A DNA stretch of 64,000 nt from Hydractinia symbiolongicarpus (GCF_029227915.1 NC_079885.1:15201001-15265000); one strand, 5' to 3'. Numbered from the stretch's first letter, positions 1 to 10,440 are shown. Translations and numbers: made by a program. Notes: a model not told the origin generated them from the sequence alone.

Positions 1-82
1 CAGTCAAGAAATATGACCTTTAAAGTTTGAACCATTTTTGATGTAATGTGCTAATAAATCGTAGATATCTGCCCGTTTGTTT
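1..82 (+). repeat. 3' part of an S2 spacer at the window edge
   Basis: Holds the last 82 bases of a spacer, with TTTGAACC typical of S2 and the TATA-like TAATAAAT at 52-59, leading into gene copy 1. The upstream gene lies outside the window. Confidence 0.9.
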
Positions 83-201
83 GTCTACTACCATACCACG
101 ATGAACACACCTGTTCTCGTCCGATCACGGAAGTTATGCATCGTCGGGTCGGGATAGTACTTGGATGGGGGACCGCCTGGGATCTCCCGGTGTCGTAGGC
201 T
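83..201 (+). rRNA. 5S rRNA copy 1, class A
   Basis: Reference class A copy: G7T, A55T, C67T and A101T with CTATTTC after the gene. G7T puts U7 opposite C112 in helix I, A55T changes loop B and box A, C67T leaves a U-G wobble in helix V, and A101T changes the loop E strand. The RNA would lack the normal 3' stop. It may be a pseudogene or a distinct 5S class. Confidence 0.93.
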
Positions 202-651
202 ATTGACTATTTCACGTTACATTATTTATCATTACGACTGTGACGTATCTTTTTTACGCAATAGCCGCTGAGTAAATCAAGTAAGGGACGTGATTAGAAG
301 ATGCTTTCCCTTCAAAACGGCTACAATCTTGCTGCAATAAATGCGCCACGTCGCAAATAAATGGATTACGAGCGTCAGACAAAGAAAATGGCGATGTAGT
401 TACTTTGCTAATTAACTTTGTCATATGAAAATTAAGTCTGAAAGCACCCTAGATTTCCTTCGTTGGAACTTTTTACCGGAAATTTTAAAGCGCATGGTTG
501 TCGTAATTAATGGATAGCGCTTGAAATGAGATTTCAAATCCACATAAACACGACCTATTTCGGATGATCCAGTCAAAAAATATGACCTTTAAAGTTTAAA
601 CCATTTTCGATGTAATGTGCTAATAAATCGTAGATATCTGCCCGTTTGTTG
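202..651 (+). repeat. Intergenic spacer type S1 (representative)
   Basis: 450 bp following class A genes. Diagnostic words are GATGCTTTCCC, CTACAATCTTGC, AAATAAATGG, AAAGAAAATGGCG, GTCTGAAAGCACC, GATTTCC, AAGCGCATGG and TTTAAACC. Near its 3' part TTGAAA (521-526) and TTTCAA (532-537) form a 6-bp inverted repeat around a 5-nt loop. I counted 23 CpG. No open frame, RNA gene or mobile element is visible, only the terminator backup T6 near its start and the TATA-like element near its end. Confidence 0.85.
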
Positions 652-770
652 GTCTACGACCATACCACGATGAACACACCTGTTCTCGTCCGATCACGGA
701 AGTTAAGCATCGTCGGGCCGGGATAGTACTTGGATGGGGGACCGCCTGGGAACTCCCGGTGTGGTAGGCT
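652..770 (+). rRNA. 5S rRNA copy 2, class B
   Basis: Class B body with C112G, which breaks the G7-C112 pair of helix I. The base before the gene is G instead of T. T5 terminator present. Confidence 0.95.
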
Positions 771-1220
771 ATTGACTTTTTCACGTTACATTATTTATCA
801 TTACGACTGTGACGTATCTTTTTTACGCAATAGCCGCTGAGTAAATCAAGCAACGGACGTTATTAGAAGTTTTTTTCCCATCAAAGCGGCTGCGATCTGG
901 CTGCAATAAATGCGCCACGTCGCAAATCAATGGATTACGAGCGTCAGACAAAAAAAATGGCAATGTAGTTAATTTGCTAATTAACTTTGTCATATGAGAA
1001 TTAAGTCTGCAAGTACCCTAGATTGCCTTCGTTGGAACTTTTTACCGGAAATCATAAAGCGCATTATTGTTGTCAAGAATCGATAGCGCTTAAAAAGTGC
1101 TGTCAAATGCACATAAACGCGACCTATTTCGAATGATCCAGTCAAGAAATATGACCTTTAAAGTTTGAACCATTTTCGATGTAATGTGCTAATAAATCGT
1201 AGATATCTGCCCGTTTGTTT
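771..1220 (+). repeat. Intergenic spacer type S2 (representative)
   Basis: 450 bp following class B genes. Diagnostic words are GACTTTTTC, AGTTTTTTTCCC or AGTTTCTTTCCC, GCGATCTGG, AAATCAATGG, a run of A before TGGCAATG, TCTGCAAGTACC, GATTGCC, GCGCATTATTG, CTTAAAAAGTGC and TTTGAACC. GTTAATT (968-974) and AATTAAC (979-985) form a perfect 7-bp inverted repeat with a TGCT loop. In S1 one arm is changed to GTTACTT. No gene is visible. Confidence 0.85.
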
Positions 1221-1339
1221 GTCTACTACCATACCACGATGAACACACCTGTTCTCGTCCGATCACGGAAGTTAAGCATCGTCGGGCCGGGATAGTACTT
1301 GGATGGGGGACCGCCTGGGAACTCCCGGTGTCGTAGGCT
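1221..1339 (+). rRNA. 5S rRNA copy 3, A/B recombinant
   Basis: Has G7T of class A but a class B body from position 55 onward, with T5 terminator. The switch lies between positions 8 and 54, which suggests gene conversion or crossover inside the gene. Confidence 0.95.
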
Positions 1340-1788
1340 ATTGACTTTTTCACGTTACATTATTTATCATTACGACTGTGACGTATCTTTTTACGCAATA
1401 GCCGCTGAGTAAATCAAGCAAGGGACGTTATTAGAAGTTTCTTTCCCTTCAAAGCGGCTGCGATCTGGCTGCAATAAATGCGCCACGTCGCAAATCAATG
1501 GATTACGAGCGTCAGACAAAAAAAATGGCAATGTAGTTAATTTGCTAATTAACTTTGTCATATGAGAATTAAGTCTGCAAGTACCCTAGATTGCCTTCGT
1601 TGGAACTTTTTACCGGAAATCATAAAGCGCATTATTGTTGTCAAGAATCGATAGCGCTTAAAAAGTGCTGTCAAATGCACATAAACGCGACCTATTTCGA
1701 ATGATCCAGTCAAGAAATATGACCTTTAAAGTTTGAACCATTTTCGATGTAATGTGCTAATAAATCGTAGATATCTGCCCGTTTGTTT

Positions 1789-1907
1789 GTCTACTACCAT
1801 ACCACGATGAACACACCTGTTTTCGTCCGATCACGGAAGTTATGCATCGTCGGGTCGGGATAGTACTTGGATGGGGGACCGCCTGGGATCTCCCGGTGTC
1901 GTAGGCT
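1789..1907 (+). rRNA. 5S rRNA copy 4, class A
   Basis: All four class A changes plus C34T in loop C. No T5 after the gene. Confidence 0.93.
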
Positions 1908-2357
1908 ATTGACTATTTCACGTTACATTATTTATCATTACAACTGTGACGTATCTTTTTTACGCAATAGCCGCTGAGTAAATCAAGTAAAGGACGTGAT
2001 TAGAAGATGCTTTTCCTTCAAAACGGCTACAATCTTGCTGCAATAAATGCGCCACGTCGCAAATAAATGGATTACGAGCGTCAGACAAAGAAAATGGCGA
2101 TGTAGTTACTTTGCTAATTAACTTTGTCATATGAAAATTAAGTCTGAAAGCACCCTAGATTTCCTTCGTTGGAACTTTTTACCGGAAATCTTAAAGCGCA
2201 TGGTTGTCGTAAAGAATCGATAGCGCTTGAAATGAGCTTTCAAATGCACATAAACACGACCTATTTCGGATGATCCAGTCAAGAAATATGACCTTTAAAG
2301 TTTAAACCATTTTCGATGTAATGTGCTAATAAATCGTAGATATCTGCCCGTTTGTTT

Positions 2358-2476
2358 GTCTACGACCATACCACGATGAACACACCTGTTCTCGTCCGAT
2401 CACGAAAGTTAAGCATCGTCGGGCCGGGATAGTATTTGGATGGGGGACCGCCTGGGAACTCCCGGTGTCGTAGGCT
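2358..2476 (+). rRNA. 5S rRNA copy 5, class B
   Basis: Class B with G48A (helix III) and C78T. The same pair recurs in copies 24, 34, 38 and 50, marking one lineage. T5 present. Confidence 0.95.
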
Positions 2477-2924
2477 ATTGACTTTTTCACGTTACATTAT
2501 TTATCATTACGACTGTGACGTATCTTTTTTACGCAATAGCCGCTGAGTAAATCAAGAAAGAGACATGATTAGAAGTTGCTTTCCCTTCAAAACGGCTACC
2601 ATCGTGCTGCAATAAATGCGCCACGTCGCAAATGAATGGATTACGAGCGTCAGACAAAGAAAATAGCGATGTACTTACTTTGCTAAATAACTTTGTCATA
2701 TGAAAATTAAGTCTGAAAGTACCCTAGATTGCCTTCGTTGGAACTTTTTACCGGACATTTTAAAGCGCATGGTTGTCGTAATTAATGGATAGCGCTTGAA
2801 ATGAGATTTCAAATGCACATAAACACGACCTATTTCGGATGATCCAGTCAAGAAATATGACCTTTAAAGTTTAAACCATTTTCGATGTAATGTGTGTAAA
2901 TCGTAGATATCTGCCCGTTTGTTT

Positions 2925-3043
2925 GTCTACGACCATACCACGATGAACACACCTGTTCTCGTCCGATCACGGAAGTTAAGCATCGTCGGGCCGGGATAGT
3001 ACTTGGATGGGGGACCGCCTGGGAACTCCCGGTGTCGTAGGCT
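2925..3043 (+). rRNA. 5S rRNA copy 6, class B consensus
   Basis: Exact class B consensus with T5. The upstream TATA-like element is shortened (GTGTAAATCG instead of CTAATAAATCG, 2 nt lost), so expression could differ although the RNA is normal. Confidence 0.97.
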
Positions 3044-3493
3044 ATTGACTTTTTCACGTTACATTATTTATCATTACGACTGTGACGTATCTTTTTTACG
3101 CAATAGCCGCTAAGTAAATCAAGCAAGGGACGTTATTAGAAGTTTCTTTCCCTTCAAAGCGGCTGCGATATGGCTGCAATAAATGTGCCACGTCGCAAAT
3201 CAATGGATTACGAGCGTCAGACAAAAAAAATGGCGATGTAGTTAATTTGCTAATTAACTTTATCATATGAGAATTAAGTCTGCAAGTACCCTAGATTGCC
3301 TTCGTTGGAACTTTTTACCGGAAATCATAAAGCGCATTATTGTTGTCAAGAATCGATAGCGCTTAAAAAGTGCTGTCAAATGCACATAAACACGACCTAT
3401 TTCGAATGATCCAGTCAAGAAATATGACCTTTAAAGTTTGAACCATTTTCGATGTAATGTGCTAATAAATCGTAGATATCTGCCCGTTTGTTT

Positions 3494-3612
3494 GTCTACT
3501 ACCATACCACGATGAACACACCTGTTCTCGTCCGATCACGGAAGTTATGCATCGTCGGGTCGGGATAGTACTTGGATGGGGGACCACCTGGGATCTCCCG
3601 GTGTCGTAGGCT
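3494..3612 (+). rRNA. 5S rRNA copy 7, class A
   Basis: Class A plus G93A, which turns a U84-G93 wobble of helix IV into U-A. No T5. Confidence 0.93.
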
Positions 3613-4031
3613 ATTGACTATTTCACGTTACATTATTTATCATTACGACTGTGACGTATCTTTTTTACGCAATAGCCGCTGAGTAAATCAAGTAAGGGAC
3701 GTGATTAGAAGATGCTTCCCCTTCAAAACGGCTACAATCTTGCTGCAATAAATGCGCCACGTCGCAAATAAATGGATTACGAGCGTCAGACAAAGAAAAT
3801 GGCGATGTAGTTACTTTGCTAATTAACTTTGTCATATGAAAATTAAGTCTGAAAGCACCCTAGATTTCCTTCGTTGGAACTTTTTACCGGAAATTTTAAA
3901 GCGCATGGTTGTCGTAATTAATGGATAGCGCTTGAAATGAGATTTCAAATGCACATAAACACGACCTATTTCGGATGATCCAGTCAAGAAATATGACCTT
4001 TAAAGTTAGAACCATTTTCGATGTAATGTGC

Positions 4032-4039
4032 TAATAAAT
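4032..4039 (+). promoter_or_regulatory. TATA-like upstream element of 5S genes (representative)
   Basis: TAATAAAT lies at -31 to -24 of copy 8 and at the same distance before nearly all copies. A TATA-like element near -30 upstream of 5S genes is known in several eukaryotic groups and helps place TFIIIB. Exceptions here are copy 6 (element shortened), copy 47 (TAAAATAT) and copy 107 (6-nt deletion moves it to -25). The role is inferred from position and conservation. Confidence 0.6.
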
Positions 4040-4062
4040 CGTAGATATCTGGCTGTTTGTTT

Positions 4063-4181
4063 GTCTACGACCATACCACGATGAACACACCTGTTCTCGT
4101 CCGATCACGGAAGTTAAGCATCGTCGGGCCGGGATAGTACTTGGATGGGGGACCGCCTGGGAACTCCCGGTGTCGTAGGCT
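4063..4181 (+). rRNA. 5S rRNA copy 8, class B consensus
   Basis: Exact class B consensus: G7-C112 intact, AAGTTAAGCATC in box A, GGGAACTCCC across loop E, T5 at 4188. A good candidate for a functional gene and used as reference for the regulatory entries. Confidence 0.97.
4112..4159 (+). promoter_or_regulatory. Internal control region of a class B 5S gene (representative)
   Basis: By alignment with vertebrate 5S, box A is at 4112-4126 (positions 50-64), the intermediate element at 4129-4134 (67-72) and box C at 4142-4159 (80-97) of copy 8. TFIIIA and TFIIIC bind this region in known systems. Class A genes change box A at A55 and the intermediate element at C67. Their third change, A101T, lies just beyond box C. 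Confidence 0.65.
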
Positions 4182-4187
4182 ATTGAC

Positions 4188-4192
4188 TTTTT
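4188..4192 (+). terminator. Pol III T5 terminator of a class B gene (representative)
   Basis: A CTTTTTC run starts 7 bases after the last gene base of copy 8. All intact class B genes have it (T6 in copy 36). Class A genes read CTATTTC here, leaving only three T in a row, which is below the usual four-T minimum for Pol III termination. Confidence 0.8.
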
Positions 4193-4229
4193 CACGTTAC
4201 ATTATTTATCATTACGACTGTGACGTATC

Positions 4230-4235
4230 TTTTTT
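4230..4235 (+). terminator. Downstream T6 run, possible backup terminator (representative)
   Basis: A TCTTTTTTAC run 49-54 bases after the gene is kept after almost every copy of either class, occasionally shortened to T5. For class A genes it is the first run long enough to stop Pol III, predicting a transcript roughly 50 nt longer than 5S. Termination here is an inference. Confidence 0.5.
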
Positions 4236-4631
4236 ACGCAATAGCCGCTGAGTAAATCAAGCAAGGGACGTTATTAGAAGTTTCTTTCCCTTCAAAGCGG
4301 CTGCGATCTGGCTGCAATAAATGCGCCACGTCGCAAATCAATGGATTACGAGCGTCAGACAAAAAAAATGGCGATGTAGTTAATTTGCTAATTAACTTTG
4401 TCATATGAGAATTAAGTCTGCAAGTACCCTAGATTGCCTTCGTTGGAACTTTTTACCGGAAATCATAAAGCGTATTATTGTTGTCAAGAATCGATAGCGC
4501 TTAAAAAGTGCTGTCAAATGCACATAAACGCGACCTATTTCGAATGATCCAGTCAAGAAATATGACCTTTAAAGTTTGAACCATTTTCGATGTAATGTGC
4601 TAATAAATCGTAGATATCTGTCCGTTTGTTT

Positions 4632-4750
4632 GTCTACTACCATACCACGATGAACACACCTGTTCTCGTCCGATCACGGAAGTTATGCATCGTCGGGTCG
4701 GGATAGTACTTGGATGGGGGACCGCCTGGGATCTCCCGGTGTCGTAGGCT
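4632..4750 (+). rRNA. 5S rRNA copy 9, class A
   Basis: Class A without private changes. First gene of the trimeric higher-order repeat. Confidence 0.93.
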
Positions 4751-5199
4751 ATTGACTATTTCACGTTACATTATTTATCATTACGACTGTGACGTATCTT
4801 TTTTACGCAATAGCCGCTGAGTAAATCAAGTAAGGGACGTGATTAGAAGATGCTTTTCCTTCAAAACGGCTACAATCTTGCTGCAATAAATGCGCCACGT
4901 CGCAAATAAATGGATTACGAGCGTCAGACAAAGAAAATGGCGATGTAGTTACTTTGCTAATTAACTTTGTCATATGAAAATTAAGTCTGAAAGTACCCTA
5001 GATTGCCTTCGTTGGAACTTTTTACCGGAAATCTTAAAGCGATGGTTGTCGTAATTAATGGATAGCGCTTGAAATGAGCTTTCAAATGCACATAAACACG
5101 ACCTATTTCGGATAATCCAGTCAAGAAATATGACCTTTAAAGTTTAAACCATTTTCGATGTAATGTGCTAATAAATCGTAGATATCTGCCCGTTTGTTT

Positions 5200-5319
5200 G
5201 TCTACGACCATACCACGATGAACACACCTGTTCTCGTCCGATCCCGGAAGTTAAGCATCGTCGGGCCGGGATAGTACTTGGATGGGGGGACCGCCTGGGA
5301 ACTCCCGGTGTCGTAGGCT
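5200..5319 (+). rRNA. 5S rRNA copy 10, class B, 120 bp
   Basis: Class B with A45C and one extra G (six G at 84-90, in the helix IV loop), hence 120 bp. Identical changes recur in copies 13, 16 and 19. Confidence 0.94.
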
Positions 5320-5768
5320 ATTGACTTTTTCACGTTACATTATTTATCATTACGACTGTGACGTATCTTTTTTACGCAATAGCCGCTGAGTAAATCAAGT
5401 AAGGGACGTTATTAGAAGTTTCTTTCCCTTCAAAGCGGCTATGATCTGGCTGCAATAAATGCACCACGTCGCAAATCAATGGATTACGAGCGTCAGACAA
5501 AAAAATGGCGATGTAGTTAATTTGCTAATTAACTTTGTCATATGAAAATTAAGTCTGCAAGTACCCTAGATTGCCTTCGTTGGAACTTTTTACCGGAAAT
5601 CATAAAGCGCATTATTGTTGTCAAGAATCGATAGCGCTTAAAAAGTGCTGTCAAATGCACATAAACACGACCTATTTCGAATGATCCAGTAAAGAAATAT
5701 GACCTTTAAAGTTTGAACCATTTTCGATGTAATGTGCTAATAAATCGTAGATATCTGCCCGTTTGTTT

Positions 5769-5887
5769 GTCTACGACCATACCACGATGAACACACCTGT
5801 TCTCGTCCGATCACGGAAGTTATGCATCGTCGGGTCGGGATAGTACTTGGATGGGGGACCGCCTGGGATCTCCCGGTATCGTAGGCT
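5769..5887 (+). rRNA. 5S rRNA copy 11, class A with G7
   Basis: A55T, C67T and A101T with CTATTTC, but G7 is kept. G110A opposes C9 in helix I. Same allele in copies 14 and 17. Confidence 0.93.
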
Positions 5888-6337
5888 ATTGACTATTTCA
5901 CGTTACATTATTTATCATTACGACTGTGACGTATCTTTTTTACGCAATAGCCGCTGAGTAAATCAAGTAAGGGACGTGATTAGAAGATGCTTCCCCTTCA
6001 AAACGGCTACAATCTTGCTGCAATAAATGCGCCACGTCGCAAATCAATGGATTACGAGCGTCAGACAAAAAAAATGGCGATGTAGTTAATTTGCTAATTA
6101 ACTTTGTCATATGAGAATTAAGTCTGCAAGTACCCTAGATTGCCTTCGTTGGAACTTTTTACCGGAAATCATAAAGCGTATTATTGTTGTCAAGAATCGA
6201 TAGCGCTTAAAAAGTGCTGTCAAATGCACATAAACGCGACCTATTTCGAATGATCCAGTCAAGAAATATGACCTTTAAAGTTTGAACCATTTTCGATGTA
6301 ATGTGCTAATAAATCGTAGATATCTGCCCGTTTGTTT
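5888..6337 (+). repeat. Hybrid S1/S2 spacer (also at 7595-8044 and 9302-9751)
   Basis: S1 marks run to TCTTGCTG (about 6020), and S2 marks begin at the C of AAATCAATGG (6045). The crossover is therefore confined to roughly 6013-6045, a stretch identical in both spacer types. No gene. Confidence 0.8.
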
Positions 6338-6456
6338 GTCTACTACCATACCACGATGAACACACCTGTTCTCGTCCGATCACGGAAGTTATGCATCGTC
6401 GGGTCGGGATAGTACTTGGATGGGGGACCGCCTGGGATCTCCCGGTGTCGTAGGCT
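6338..6456 (+). rRNA. 5S rRNA copy 12, class A
   Basis: Class A, no private changes. Opens the second trimer. Confidence 0.93.
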
Positions 6457-6905
6457 ATTGACTATTTCACGTTACATTATTTATCATTACGACTGTGACG
6501 TATCTTTTTTACGCAATAGCCGCTGAGTAAATCAAGTAAGGGACGTGATTAGAAGATGCTTTCCCTTCAAAACGGCTACAATCTTGCTGCAATAAATGCG
6601 CCACGTCGCAAATAAATGGATTACGAGCGTCAGACAAAGAAAATGGCGATGTAGTTACTTTGCTAATTAACTTTGTCATATGAAAATTAAGTCTGAAAGT
6701 ACCCTAGATTGCCTTCGTTGGAACTTTTTACCGGAAATCTTAAAGCGATGGTTGTCGTAATTAATGGATAGCGCTTGAAATGAGCTTTCAAATGCACATA
6801 AACGCGACCTATTTCGGATAATCCAGTCAAGAAATATGACCTTTAAAGTTTAAACCATTTTCGATGTAATGTGCTAATAAATCGTAGATATCTGCCCGTT
6901 TGTTT

Positions 6906-7025
6906 GTCTACGACCATACCACGATGAACACACCTGTTCTCGTCCGATCCCGGAAGTTAAGCATCGTCGGGCCGGGATAGTACTTGGATGGGGGGACCGC
7001 CTGGGAACTCCCGGTGTCGTAGGCT
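6906..7025 (+). rRNA. 5S rRNA copy 13, class B, 120 bp
   Basis: A45C and the extra G as in copy 10. Confidence 0.94.
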
Positions 7026-7475
7026 ATTGACTTTTTCACGTTACATTATTTATCATTACGACTGTGACGTATCTTTTTTACGCAATAGCCGCTGAGTAAA
7101 TCAAGTAAGGGACGTTATTAGAAGTTTCTTTCCCTTCAAAGCGGCTACGATCTGGCTGCAATAAATGCACCACGTCGCAAATCAATGGATTACGAGCGTC
7201 AGACAAAAAAAATGGCGATGTAGTTAATTTGCTAATTAACTTTGTCATATGAAAATTAAGTCTGCAAGTACCCTAGATTGCCTTCGTTGGAACTTTTTAC
7301 CGGAAATCATAAAGCGCATTATTGTTGTCAAGAATCGATAGCGCTTAAAAAGTGCTGTCAAATGCACATAAACACGACCTATTTCGAATGATCCAGTAAA
7401 GAAATATGACCTTTAAAGTTTGAACCATTTTCGATGTAATGTGCTAATAAATCGTAGATATCTGCCCGTTTGTTT

Positions 7476-7594
7476 GTCTACGACCATACCACGATGAACA
7501 CACCTGTTCTCGTCCGATCACGGAAGTTATGCATCGTCGGGTCGGGATAGTACTTGGATGGGGGACCGCCTGGGATCTCCCGGTATCGTAGGCT
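7476..7594 (+). rRNA. 5S rRNA copy 14, class A with G7
   Basis: G110A allele as in copy 11. Confidence 0.93.
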
Positions 7595-8044
7595 ATTGAC
7601 TATTTCACGTTACATTATTTATCATTACGACTGTGACGTATCTTTTTTACGCAATAGCCGCTGAGTAAATCAAGTAAGGGACGTGATTAGAAGATGCTTC
7701 CCCTTCAAAACGGCTACAATCTTGCTGCAATAAATGCGCCACGTCGCAAATCAATGGATTACGAGCGTCAGACAAAAAAAATGGCGATGTAGTTAATTTG
7801 CTAATTAACTTTGTCATATGAGAATTAAGTCTGCAAGTACCCTAGATTGCCTTCGTTGGAACTTTTTACCGGAAATCATAAAGCGTATTATTGTTGTCAA
7901 GAATCGATAGCGCTTAAAAAGTGCTGTCAAATGCACATAAACGCGACCTATTTCGAATGATCCAGTCAAGAAATATGACCTTTAAAGTTTGAACCATTTT
8001 CGATGTAATGTGCTAATAAATCGTAGATATCTGCCCGTTTGTTT

Positions 8045-8163
8045 GTCTACTACCATACCACGATGAACACACCTGTTCTCGTCCGATCACGGAAGTTATG
8101 CATCGTCGGGTCGGGATAGTACTTGGATGGGGGACCGCCTGGGATCTCCCGGTGTCGTAGGCT
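8045..8163 (+). rRNA. 5S rRNA copy 15, class A
   Basis: Class A, no private changes. Opens the third trimer. Confidence 0.93.
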
Positions 8164-8612
8164 ATTGACTATTTCACGTTACATTATTTATCATTACGAC
8201 TGTGACGTATCTTTTTTACGCAATAGCCGCTGAGTAAATCAAGTAAGGGACGTGATTAGAAGATGCTTTCCCTTCAAAACGGCTACAATCTTGCTGCAAT
8301 AAATGCGCCACGTCGCAAATAAATGGATTACGAGCGTCAGACAAAGAAAATGGCGATGTAGTTACTTTGCTAATTAACTTTGTCATATGAAAATTAAGTC
8401 TGAAAGTACCCTAGATTGCCTTCGTTGGAACTTTTTACCGGAAATCTTAAAGCGATGGTTGTCGTAATTAATGGATAGCGCTTGAAATGAGCTTTCAAAT
8501 GCACATAAACGCGACCTATTTCGGATAATCCAGTCAAGAAATATGACCTTTAAAGTTTAAACCATTTTCGATGTAATGTGCTAATAAATCGTAGATATCT
8601 GCCCGTTTGTTT

Positions 8613-8732
8613 GTCTACGACCATACCACGATGAACACACCTGTTCTCGTCCGATCCCGGAAGTTAAGCATCGTCGGGCCGGGATAGTACTTGGATGGGG
8701 GGACCGCCTGGGAACTCCCGGTGTCGTAGGCT
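8613..8732 (+). rRNA. 5S rRNA copy 16, class B, 120 bp
   Basis: A45C and the extra G as in copy 10. Confidence 0.94.
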
Positions 8733-9182
8733 ATTGACTTTTTCACGTTACATTATTTATCATTACGACTGTGACGTATCTTTTTTACGCAATAGCCGCT
8801 GAGTAAATCAAGTAAGGGACGTTATTAGAAGTTTCTTTCCCTTCAAAGCGGCTACGATCTGGCTGCAATAAATGCACCACGTCGCAAATCAATGGATTAC
8901 GAGCGTCAGACAAAAAAAATGGCGATGTAGTTAATTTGCTAATTAACTTTGTCATATGAAAATTAAGTCTGCAAGTACCCTAGATTGCCTTCGTTGGAAC
9001 TTTTTACCGGAAATCATAAAGCGCATTATTGTTGTCAAGAATCGATAGCGCTTAAAAAGTGCTGTCAAATGCACATAAACACGACCTATTTCGAATGATC
9101 CAGTAAAGAAATATGACCTTTAAAGTTTGAACCATTTTCGATGTAATGTGCTAATAAATCGTAGATATCTGCCCGTTTGTTT

Positions 9183-9301
9183 GTCTACGACCATACCACG
9201 ATGAACACACCTGTTCTCGTCCGATCACGGAAGTTATGCATCGTCGGGTCGGGATAGTACTTGGATGGGGGACCGCCTGGGATCTCCCGGTATCGTAGGC
9301 T
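9183..9301 (+). rRNA. 5S rRNA copy 17, class A with G7
   Basis: G110A allele as in copy 11. Confidence 0.93.
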
Positions 9302-9751
9302 ATTGACTATTTCACGTTACATTATTTATCATTACGACTGTGACGTATCTTTTTTACGCAATAGCCGCTGAGTAAATCAAGTAAGGGACGTGATTAGAAG
9401 ATGCTTCCCCTTCAAAACGGCTACAATCTTGCTGCAATAAATGCGCCACGTCGCAAATCAATGGATTACGAGCGTCAGACAAAAAAAATGGCGATGTAGT
9501 TAATTTGCTAATTAACTTTGTCATATGAGAATTAAGTCTGCAAGTACCCTAGATTGCCTTCGTTGGAACTTTTTACCGGAAATCATAAAGCGTATTATTG
9601 TTGTCAAGAATCGATAGCGCTTAAAAAGTGCTGTCAAATGCACATAAACGCGACCTATTTCGAATGATCCAGTCAAGAAATATGACCTTTAAAGTTTGAA
9701 CCATTTTCGATGTAATGTGCTAATAAATCGTAGATATCTGCCCGTTTGTTT

Positions 9752-9870
9752 GTCTACTACCATACCACGATGAACACACCTGTTCTCGTCCGATCACGGA
9801 AGTTATGCATCGTCGGGTCGGGATAGTACTTGGATGGGGGACCGCCTGGGATCTCCCGGTGTCGTAGGCT
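9752..9870 (+). rRNA. 5S rRNA copy 18, class A
   Basis: Class A, no private changes. Opens the incomplete fourth trimer. Confidence 0.93.
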
Positions 9871-10320
9871 ATTGACTATTTCACGTTACATTATTTATCA
9901 TTACGACTGTGACGTATCTTTTTTACGCAATAGCCGCTGAGTAAATCAAGTAAGGGACGTGATTAGAAGATGCTTTCCCTTCAAAACGGCTACAATCTTG
10001 CTGCAATAAATGCGCCACGTCGCAAATAAATGGATTACGAGCGTCAGACAAAGAAAATGGCGATGTAGTTACTTTGCTAATTAACTTTGTCATATGAAAA
10101 TTAAGTCTGAAAGTACCCTAGATTGCCTTCGTTGGAACTTTTTACCGGAAATCTTAAAGCGCATGGTTGTCGTAATTAATGGATAGCGCTTGAAATGAGC
10201 TTTCAAATGCACATAAACACGACCTATTTCGGATAATCCAGTCAAGAAATATGACCTTTAAAGTTTAAACCATTTTCGATGTAATGTGCTAATAAATCGT
10301 AGATATCTGCCCGGTTGTTT

Positions 10321-10440
10321 GTCTACGACCATACCACGATGAACACACCTGTTCTCGTCCGATCCCGGAAGTTAAGCATCGTCGGGCCGGGATAGTACTT
10401 GGATGGGGGGACCGCCTGGGAACTCCCGGTGTCGTAGGCT
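10321..10440 (+). rRNA. 5S rRNA copy 19, class B, 120 bp
   Basis: A45C and the extra G. Upstream reads CCGGTTGTTT instead of CCGTTTGTTT. Last gene of the trimeric block. Confidence 0.94.

Larger units (their letters stand above)
4632..10440 (+). repeat. Trimeric higher-order repeat, about 1,707 bp period
   Basis: Gene order A, B with A45C and extra G, A with G7 and G110A is repeated three times (starts 4632, 6338, 8045) and begins a fourth (9752). Private marks in gene and spacer match across trimers, and differences are a handful of bases. The third spacer of each trimer is S1 at its start and S2 at its end, which explains how a dimer became a trimer. Confidence 0.88.

Noticed and set aside
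202-651. Linked spliced-leader, U snRNA or tRNA gene in the spacer
   Set aside because: Such linkage is known in some eukaryotes, so I looked on both strands. I saw no spliced-leader-like exon with donor and Sm site, no tRNA A/B boxes with a cloverleaf, and no snRNA core.
2848-3057. Open frame of 69 codons on the minus strand
   Set aside because: It reads antisense through gene copy 6 and the end of the spacer. It is open only because of the local 2-nt deletion and has no counterpart in other units.
5888-6337. Possible bacterial or organellar origin
   Set aside because: The gene has the animal nuclear 5S framework, Pol III T-run terminators and internal promoter boxes, and the array has no 16S/23S linkage.
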